A DNA stretch of 64,000 nucleotides from Luteimonas_C sp035250245 (GTDB taxonomy: Bacteria > Pseudomonadota > Gammaproteobacteria > Xanthomonadales > Xanthomonadaceae): positions 9,197 to 73,196 of the forward strand of contig DATFFH010000084.1 in NCBI GenBank assembly GCA_035250245.1, written 5' to 3'. Within the stretch, counting starts at the first letter, position 1. Each line of letters starts with the position of its first letter. Positions 59,038-64,000 of the stretch are shown one piece after another. Below the pieces are notes generated by a model, which was not told where the DNA came from, did not search any database, and was given only the letters and a program-made list of their open reading frames with translations. Both the position numbers and the translations under genes were made by a program.

Positions 59038-60093
59038 TCACTGGCTATGCAGGACGATGGCGTCGCCGCGATGCTCGGCCCGGATCGGGAAGCCTTGCTC
59101 CAGCAGCCGCACGAACACGTCGGTATTGGACCAGCGGAAATTGCCGCCGACCCGCATCGCCGCGACTTCGGCGTCGCCCATCAGGATCTTGCGCGTGTTG
59201 TAGCGGTTGAATTCGGCTGCCGCGTCGGCCAGAGGCGTATCGTGGAAGGCGAGGAAGCCGCTGCGCCAGTTGAGCTGCTGTTCGGCTTCTTCCACCGATC
59301 CGGCGCGGACCAGCACGCCGTTGCCGTCGGCCACAGCCACGCTGCCGGCCGGCAACAGCGTGGTGGGTTGAGGATGACGCCCGGGCGCAGCCGCGGTTTC
59401 GAGGCGGACAGTGCCTTCGGTCACCACCACGCGCAGGCTGGACGCGTCGCGACGCACGCCGTAGCGCGTGCCGACGGCGATGGCCTGGCGTCCGCCGGCG
59501 TCGACCACGAACGGACGCCCCGGATCCTTGGCGACATCGAAGAAAGCTTCGCCGCGCTGCAGATCGATGCGGCGCTCGCGCCGCGACAGCGAAACGACGA
59601 TGCGGCTGTCGCTGCTGAGCGTGGTCTGCGATCCGTCCGGCATCGGCACCAGGCGCAGTTCGCCCAGCGCGGTGGCGTAGGTCGTGCGCTCGACGGCGGT
59701 GTAGCTGCGCCAGGCGAAGGTCGATCCGGCGGCGATCAGCGCCATCGCCGCCGCGGCGCCGAAATAGGCGCGCCATCGCGAACGCGGCTGCGACGAAGCG
59801 GCCGCAATACGCGCGGCGTCGCCTTGAGATGCGCCTTCGTGCTGTCCGAAGAAGGGCGACGCGGCCCAGCGTCCGCGCTCGGGCAAAGTGCCTGCCGGCA
59901 CGCCGGCGCCGAGCGCTTTCAGCCGATCGCTTTCGCGCCAGGCGTTTTCCAGGCGCAGGAAAGCCACCCGATGCGCCGTCGCTTGCGACAGCCAGGTGTC
60001 GAGTTGCGCCTGATCGCGTTGCGACCAGCGCCCGCTGTCGCGCCGCGCCAGCCAATCGGCGGCGGTGCGTTCAATCTGTCTGCTGCCGGCCAT
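59038..60093 (-). CDS. FecR family anti-sigma regulator
   Basis: 351 residues. An N-terminal cytoplasmic DUF4880-like part (RTAADWLARRDSGRWSQRDQAQLDTWLSQATAHRVAFLRLENAWR), one transmembrane helix (AYFGAAAAMALIAAGSTFAW, about 110-130), a periplasmic FecR domain (TYATALGELRLVPMPDGSQTTLSSDSRIVV; VGTRYGVRRDASSLRVVVTEGTVRL) and a C-terminal secretin-like part (NWRSGFLAFHDTPLADAAAEFNRYNTRKI). It passes the receptor signal to the sigma factor. The coding region overlaps the sigma gene by 23 bases and is followed 83 bases later by the receptor gene. Confidence 0.93.
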   Translation of the reverse strand: MAGSRQIERTAADWLARRDSGRWSQRDQAQLDTWLSQATAHRVAFLRLENAWRESDRLKALGAGVPAGTLPERGRWAASPFFGQHEGASQGDAARIAAASSQPRSRWRAYFGAAAAMALIAAGSTFAWRSYTAVERTTYATALGELRLVPMPDGSQTTLSSDSRIVVSLSRRERRIDLQRGEAFFDVAKDPGRPFVVDAGGRQAIAVGTRYGVRRDASSLRVVVTEGTVRLETAAAPGRHPQPTTLLPAGSVAVADGNGVLVRAGSVEEAEQQLNWRSGFLAFHDTPLADAAAEFNRYNTRKILMGDAEVAAMRVGGNFRWSNTDVFVRLLEQGFPIRAEHRGDAIVLHSQ

Positions 60094-60658
60094 GTCCGTT
60101 TTCCCGTTCGGCTTCCTTCGCCTGCCGTGTACGTTCGTCTTGCGCCTGCCCGCCGCCGTAGAAATATTCGGCGATCAGGCGTACGCCCTTGGCGACGTGT
60201 TTTTCCACGGTCTTTTCGGTGATACCCAGGCGCGCCGCGACTTCTTTTTGCGGCAGTTCTTCCACCCGCCGCAGCCACACCACTTCGCGGCAGCGGTCGG
60301 GCAGGCGATCGAAGGCTTCGGCCAGCCGCCGCAGGACCTGCCGCGCGCCCAGGCGGCGTTCCGGCGAGACCTCGTCTATCAAGACGTTCATCGACTCGAA
60401 ATCACCCACTGTCTCGATCGACACGATCCGCCCACGTCGCAGGCGGTCGGTCATCAGATGCCGCGCGGTCGCGAACAGGAAGGATTTGGCCATCGCCGGA
60501 CGCGCCTTGCCGGCGGCTTCGTAGACGCGGACGTAGACTTCCTGGCGCAGATCGTGGATCTCGTCGCGCTGCGGCCAGCAGCGCCGCAGGTACAGCACCA
60601 GCGCATCCTCGTGGGCGAGGATTTCGCGGGCGAACCAGGCGTCCAGCGACTCGTGCAT
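60071..60658 (-). CDS. FecI-type ECF sigma factor
   Basis: 195 residues. Region 2 (DALVLYLRRCWPQRDEIHDLRQEVYVRVYEAA; SFLFATARHLMTDRLRR) and region 4 (LPDRCREVVWLRRVEELPQKEVAARLGITEKTVEKHVAKGVRLI) match the FecI group, with the KTVEKHV recognition helix. It directs transcription of the adjacent receptor gene when released by the FecR/STN signal. Order on the minus strand is sigma, FecR, receptor. Confidence 0.93.
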   Translation of the reverse strand: MHESLDAWFAREILAHEDALVLYLRRCWPQRDEIHDLRQEVYVRVYEAAGKARPAMAKSFLFATARHLMTDRLRRGRIVSIETVGDFESMNVLIDEVSPERRLGARQVLRRLAEAFDRLPDRCREVVWLRRVEELPQKEVAARLGITEKTVEKHVAKGVRLIAEYFYGGGQAQDERTRQAKEAERENGHGRQQTD

Positions 60659-60755
60659 CGGCCGACATTACTGCATCGGTGGGCGGCCGACAGGCGCTTC
60701 GGTCTTTATTTTCGCAGCGACGGACGGAGTGGGGGATCGCGCCCCGACGTTCGTC

Positions 60756-60870
60756 GTGGGGCGGGCCTTGGCCCACCATCGCCATTTATCCGCTGCGACG
60801 AACAATAAGCGAAGCCTTGCCCCTGGGACGATCGCCCATCATGGCGACGGTGGGCCAAGGCCCACCCTAC
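60756..60870. repeat. Inverted pair, family F variant (GTGGGGCGGGCCTTGGCCCACC)
   Basis: GTGGGGCGGGCCTTGGCCCA pairs with TGGGCCAAGGCCCACCCTAC ending at 60870. It lies in the divergent gap between the sigma factor and cyanophycinase genes; no clear promoter was identified in the rest of that 271-base gap. Confidence 0.83.
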
Positions 60871-60929
60871 TGGGGGATCGTCCGTCCCCGTTCGTCTCCA
60901 GCTAAAGTCGAAGCGAAAAGGGGAGCGCG

Positions 60930-61946
60930 ATGTCACCATCCTGGCGTAGTCGATTCGTTGCCATCGCCTTCGCATTGCTTTTCGCAATGAACGCGCCCGC
61001 GGCGGACAAGCGCGACGGCCCCGGCTACCGCTATTTCGAAATCGGCGACGTGGCCGCGCCGCGTCCCGGCCCGACGCAAGCCGGCTTGATGCTGGTCGGC
61101 GGCGGCGATTGGCCTTACGACGCGTTTCGCTGGATGATCGAACGCGCCGGACACGGCCGCATCGTGATCCTGCGCGCCTCGGGCACCACCGAGTCGCAAG
61201 ACGAATTCTTCAAGGACATTGGCGGCATCACCGGCGCGCAGACGATCGTGTTCAGCGACCGCCGCGCGGCGAGCGATCCGAAAGTGCTGCACATCGTGCG
61301 CAACGCGGACGGCATTTTCCTGGCCGGCGGCGACCAATCGAACTACGTCAATTTCTGGAAAGGCACGCCTCTGAACCGCGCGCTGGACGAACACGTCCGC
61401 GCCGGCAAGCCCATCGGCGGCACCAGCGCCGGTTTGGCGATCCTGGGCGCCTGGTCGTACGGCGCAATGGACGGCGGCAGCGTGCTGTCGGAAACCGCGC
61501 TGAAGGATCCGATGAGTTCCGAGGTCACCCTGGTCGGCGATTTCCTGCACATGCCGTATCTGCAGAACGTGATCACCGACAGCCACTTCGGCAAGCGCGA
61601 GCGCTTGGGCCGCTTGATCGCCTTTGTCGCGCGCCTGTCGAAAGAGCAGGGCAGAACCGACATCGCCGGCATCGGCGTGGACGAATACACCGCGCTGTGC
61701 ATCGATGCGGACGGCGTCGGCCGGGTTTTCAGCGGCAACGGCGGTTATGCCTGGCTGGTGCGGCCGCAGCGCCAGGCCGACGAATTCGGCGCGGGGCGGC
61801 TGACTTTCCGCAGCGTGCCGGTGGTGGGCATCGGCAAAGACAGCGTCCTCCGTTTGCCCGGCTTCCAGGTGGACAAACCTGCCTTTTTCAGGGTCTACGA
61901 CGTCGCGCAGGGTCGCTTGTCCGCGCCTCGCGATGCCCGCTTTTAA
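60930..61946 (+). CDS. Exported cyanophycinase (S51 peptidase family)
   Basis: 338 residues with a signal peptide (RFVAIAFALLFAMNAPAA). The nucleophile serine is in PIGGTSAGLAILG (about residue 168), with GGGDWPYDAF and GIFLAGGDQSNYVNFWKGTPL preceding it, all features of cyanophycinase and related S51 enzymes. Cyanophycinase cuts the backbone of multi-L-arginyl-poly-L-aspartate to beta-Asp-Arg dipeptides. Export implies an outside polymer or peptide rather than an internal store; no cyanophycin synthetase gene is in the window. Other S51 enzymes act on different peptides, so the substrate is inferred. Confidence 0.88.
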   Translation: MSPSWRSRFVAIAFALLFAMNAPAADKRDGPGYRYFEIGDVAAPRPGPTQAGLMLVGGGDWPYDAFRWMIERAGHGRIVILRASGTTESQDEFFKDIGGITGAQTIVFSDRRAASDPKVLHIVRNADGIFLAGGDQSNYVNFWKGTPLNRALDEHVRAGKPIGGTSAGLAILGAWSYGAMDGGSVLSETALKDPMSSEVTLVGDFLHMPYLQNVITDSHFGKRERLGRLIAFVARLSKEQGRTDIAGIGVDEYTALCIDADGVGRVFSGNGGYAWLVRPQRQADEFGAGRLTFRSVPVVGIGKDSVLRLPGFQVDKPAFFRVYDVAQGRLSAPRDARF

Positions 61947-61947
61947 G

Positions 61948-62056
61948 CCGTCATTCCCGCGAAGGCGGGAATCCAGCGACTTGGCTCTGAGTGGGGCAGT
62001 CGACGCGGTTACCACGGCCAAAAGTCACTGGATTCCCGCCTTCGCGGGAATGACGG
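61948..62056. repeat. Inverted pair of family E palindromes
   Basis: CCGTCATTCCCGCGAAGGCG at 61948 is mirrored by CCTTCGCGGGAATGACGG ending at 62056, with arms extended by CAGTGA/TCACTGGATTCCCGC elements. It lies between the cyanophycinase and isoaspartyl peptidase genes, one base after the former's stop. Confidence 0.88.
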
Positions 62057-62118
62057 CCAAACCAGAGCCCGCTCACTAGAATGAAGAAGTCGCCCCCGAT
62101 CGCCTTCCGGAGCCCGAA

Positions 62119-63150
62119 ATGAACCGCTTGCTGCTTACCTGCCTCGCCCTGCTGCTATGTTCGGCCCCGATGGCCTACGCCGCCGATACGCCCCAACCGG
62201 TGCTGATCATCCACGGCGGTGCCGGCGTGGAGCGCAAAGGCATGACCCCGGAGGAAGAAAAAGCAGCCCGGGCTGCGCTGGAGACGGCGCTGCGCCAGGG
62301 GCACGCGGCGCTGGCGGCGGGCAAGCCGGCCATGGATGCGGTCATCGCCGCCATCACGGTCTTGGAAGACGACCCTAACTTCAACGCCGGCAAGGGCGCG
62401 GTCTTCACCCATGACGGCAAGAACGAGCTCGACGCCTCGCTGATGGACGGCTCCACCCTCAAGGCCGGAGCCGTGGCGGGCGTGCACCGGGTCAAGAACC
62501 CGATCCTGCTGGCCCGGGCGGTGATGGAAAAGTCCAAGCACGTGATGATGGTCGGCGACGGGGCCGAGATGTTCGCCAAGGAACAGGGCCTGGAGCTGGT
62601 CGACCCGTCCTATTTCCGCACCGAAAAGCGCTGGCAGCAGCTGCAGCGGGCCCTGAAAGAAGAGGCTTCGGGCCAGGCCCACGCCGACCTGGAGACGGCC
62701 AAGCACTTCGGCACCGTCGGCGCCGTGGCCCTGGACGCCCAGGGCCACCTGGCCGCCGGCACTTCGACCGGCGGCATGACCAACAAGCGCTACGGCCGGG
62801 TCGGGGACTCGCCGATCATCGGCGCCGGCACCTATGCCAATGCCCAGTGCGGCGTGTCAGGGACCGGCTGGGGCGAGTACTACATCCGCACGGCGGCGGC
62901 GCACGACATCTGCGCCCGGGTGGCCTATCTGAAGGAAAGCCCGGCCCAGGCCGGCGAGGCCGTCATCAACAAGACCATCCCGAAAATGGGCGGGGACGGT
63001 GGCGCGATCGTGCTGGGTGCCGATGGCCAGGCGGCCTTCCCGTTCAATACCGAGGGCATGTTCCGGGGCTGGATCGGGGCCGACGGGGTGCCGCACGTGG
63101 CCATTTACACCGACGACCCGCTGCCGATGCCGGGGAAAGCCGGGAAATAG
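62119..63150 (+). CDS. Exported isoaspartyl peptidase / L-asparaginase (T2 Ntn-hydrolase)
   Basis: 343 residues with a signal peptide (LLLTCLALLLCSAPMAYAAD). The conserved VLIIHGGAG start, NFNAGKGAVF, the cleavage/nucleophile threonine in KHFGTVGAVALD (about residue 198), GTSTGGMTNKRYGRVGDSPIIGAG and GTGWGEYYIR are all present, so autocleavage into alpha and beta chains is expected. It hydrolyses beta-aspartyl dipeptides and asparagine. Placed after an exported cyanophycinase, it can split beta-Asp-Arg to Asp and Arg. The two genes lie on the same strand 172 bases apart with a repeat between. Confidence 0.95.
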   Translation: MNRLLLTCLALLLCSAPMAYAADTPQPVLIIHGGAGVERKGMTPEEEKAARAALETALRQGHAALAAGKPAMDAVIAAITVLEDDPNFNAGKGAVFTHDGKNELDASLMDGSTLKAGAVAGVHRVKNPILLARAVMEKSKHVMMVGDGAEMFAKEQGLELVDPSYFRTEKRWQQLQRALKEEASGQAHADLETAKHFGTVGAVALDAQGHLAAGTSTGGMTNKRYGRVGDSPIIGAGTYANAQCGVSGTGWGEYYIRTAAAHDICARVAYLKESPAQAGEAVINKTIPKMGGDGGAIVLGADGQAAFPFNTEGMFRGWIGADGVPHVAIYTDDPLPMPGKAGK

Positions 63151-63182
63151 GCGGCCGCGCAGGCCTCGGCTTCGTCCTTATA

Positions 63183-63233
63183 GGGAGGGGCTTTAGCCCC
63201 AACGGGCGAGCGTCGGGGCTAAAGCCCCTCCCC
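63183..63233. repeat. Inverted pair, family I (GGGAGGGGCTTTAGCCCCAACG)
   Basis: GGGAGGGGCTTTAGCCCCAA is mirrored by CGGGGCTAAAGCCCCTCCC. Related in layout to family A but without GTAG at the foot (TAGG instead). It lies upstream of the tRNA operon promoter. Confidence 0.8.
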
Positions 63234-63293
63234 ACAAGGGCTTCTGGATGCCGAGCGCATCCCGTTCCCGCTCCGAATTTTGTTATCCCGGCG

Positions 63294-63322
63294 TTGACAG
63301 AAACCGGCCCCGGCGTCAAAAT
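63294..63322 (+). promoter_or_regulatory. Promoter of the tRNA-Tyr/Gly/Thr-tuf operon
   Basis: Consensus -35 TTGACA (63294-63299), 17-base spacer, -10 CAAAAT (63317-63322), then a GC-rich stretch (CGCGGGC) at the expected start, a feature of stringently controlled stable RNA promoters. The tRNA-Tyr gene begins 33 bases later. Confidence 0.8.
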
Positions 63323-63355
63323 CGCGGGCTGTTTCACGGGTTTACGAGAACGACC

Positions 63356-63441
63356 GGAGGGATACCCAAGCGGCCAACGGGGGCAGACTGTAAATCTGCT
63401 GGCTTACGCCTTCGGTGGTTCGAATCCACCTCCCTCCACCA
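63356..63441 (+). tRNA. tRNA-Tyr (GTA anticodon)
   Basis: Acceptor GGAGGGA/TCCCTCC, anticodon arm GCAGA-CTGTAAA-TCTGC with GTA, a long variable arm (class II), T arm GGTGG-TTCGAAT-CCACC and encoded CCA. Confidence 0.97.
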
Positions 63442-63473
63442 GTTCGGATTCAAAAGCGAATGCACCGCCCGAA

Positions 63474-63547
63474 GCGGGAGTAGTTCAATGGTAGAACTGT
63501 AGCCTTCCAAGCTACTAGTGCGGGTTCGATTCCCGTCTCCCGCTCCA
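63474..63547 (+). tRNA. tRNA-Gly (TCC anticodon)
   Basis: Acceptor GCGGGAG/CTCCCGC, anticodon arm GTAGC-CTTCCAA-GCTAC giving TCC, T arm CGGG-TTCGATT-CCCG and encoded CCA. Confidence 0.97.
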
Positions 63548-63602
63548 TTGGATCGCCCGCTCCGAGCAATTTGATTTACCGCAATACAGCCCCATTTACA
63601 TC

Positions 63603-63678
63603 GCTCACGTAGCTCAGTCGGTAGAGCACCTCCTTGGTAAGGAGGAGGTCGATGGTTCGATTCCATTCGTGAGCACCA
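63603..63678 (+). tRNA. tRNA-Thr (GGT anticodon)
   Basis: Acceptor GCTCACG/CGTGAGC, anticodon arm CCTCC-TTGGTAA-GGAGG giving GGT, T arm ATGG-TTCGATT-CCAT and encoded CCA. Followed by tuf, the classic tufB-type operon order. Confidence 0.97.
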
Positions 63679-63682
63679 CTAT

Positions 63683-63775
63683 GCGGGTCCCTCCGCAAGA
63701 GCCCGCACTTCCATGTGCGGACTTTCCAAAAGAGGGCCCCTCCGCAAGAGCCCGCGCACCCCTGCGCGGACTTTC
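63683..63775. repeat. Tandem double-hairpin units between tRNA-Thr and tuf
   Basis: Two copies of the unit GCGGGTCCCTCCGCAAGAGC then CCGCAC-TTCCAT-GTGCGGACTTTC (first 63683-63725; second about 63733-63775 with CCGCGCAC-CCCT-GCGCGG). Related units are at 51841 and 3295. Confidence 0.75.
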
Positions 63776-63820
63776 AACAAAAAGCAGTACTTACAACCAA
63801 CGTCAGCGAGATAGACAGTC

Positions 63821-64000
63821 ATGGCCAAGGGTAAATTCGAGCGCACCAAGCCCCACGTTAACGTGGGCACGATCGGACACGTGGATCACGGCAAGACGAC
63901 GCTGACGGCGGCGCTGACGAAGATCGGCGCGGAGCGATTCGGCGGCGAGTTCAAGGCGTACGACCAGATCGACGCGGCGCCGGAAGAGAAGGCGCGCGGC
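63821..64000 (+). CDS. tuf: Elongation factor Tu, N-terminal part (cut by window edge)
   Basis: The first 60 residues are visible: MAKGKFERTKPHVNVGTIGH followed by VDHGKTTLTAAL (the G1 P-loop) and the switch I region (RFGGEFKAYDQIDAAPEEKARG). EF-Tu delivers aminoacyl-tRNA to the ribosome. It ends at the window edge, not at a stop. It belongs to the tRNA-Tyr/Gly/Thr operon. Confidence 0.98.
   Translation, partial: MAKGKFERTKPHVNVGTIGHVDHGKTTLTAALTKIGAERFGGEFKAYDQIDAAPEEKARG

Noticed and set aside
160..63233. CRISPR-like repeats
   Set aside because: The repeats are scattered palindromes in inverted pairs, not direct repeats with equal spacers, and no cas gene is present.

Overview
This 64 kb window is chromosomal DNA from a high-GC gammaproteobacterium, most likely a Lysobacter-type member of the Xanthomonadaceae. 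The reasons are: an oxyR/ahpC peroxide locus; secreted M4 and M28 peptidases with C-terminal PPC domains and CRP/Clp-type operators; large TonB-dependent receptors; a DUF1631 protein; a three-gene pntAA-pntAB-pntB transhydrogenase; and many short palindromes that start with GTAG and resemble the SMAG/REP elements of Stenotrophomonas and relatives. No prophage, IS element, CRISPR array or plasmid gene was seen. Most of the window is ordinary core genome, with accessory material at about 21.3-39.4 kb and 55.8-63.2 kb.

Layout. 1-3.9 kb: end of msrA, rnk, a DJ-1/PfpI protein, then divergent oxyR and ahpC with ahpD downstream; a perfect OxyR half-operator lies between oxyR and ahpC. 4.2-16.3 kb: exported M1 aminopeptidase, prmC, proline iminopeptidase, a short PhnA-like protein, a sugar-type MFS transporter, a Nudix hydrolase, a 5'-3' exonuclease/methyltransferase/nitroreductase operon and a DUF1631 protein. 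16.5-21.3 kb: the transhydrogenase genes, split by an opposite-strand sigma-factor module. 21.3-29.4 kb: an Oar-like TonB receptor, two near-twin MocR regulators and small membrane proteins. 29.5-30.0 kb: sufT.

30.1-37.7 kb is a secreted-peptidase island: M4, M28 and M4 peptidases. Both M4 genes have a CRP/Clp palindrome about 485 bp upstream of the start codon and long related leaders with shared blocks, competing GTCC/GGAC pairings and a terminator-like hairpin. This is the best candidate here for an undescribed cis-regulatory RNA. 37.8-44.5 kb: TPR-sulfotransferase, a short asparaginase-domain protein, wrbA with DUF2069, a yihY-tlpA-acylphosphatase operon, ppk2 and moaB with a small HTH protein.

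45.5-55.7 kb is a classical housekeeping block: hemA-prfA-GNAT on the minus strand and TPR-lolB-ispE-tRNA-Gln-prs-rplY-pth-ychF on the plus strand. A nested repeat sits across the 5' end of lolB and appears to supply its start codon. 55.8-63.2 kb holds a FecI-FecR-TonB receptor system beside an exported cyanophycinase and an exported isoaspartyl peptidase, together a plausible route for use of cyanophycin-like or beta-aspartyl peptides. The window ends in the tRNA-Tyr/Gly/Thr-tuf operon.

GTAG-type palindromes, nearly always inverted pairs, fill most intergenic gaps. At least six sequence families occur, some nested inside others, and some provide the stop codon of the adjacent gene.
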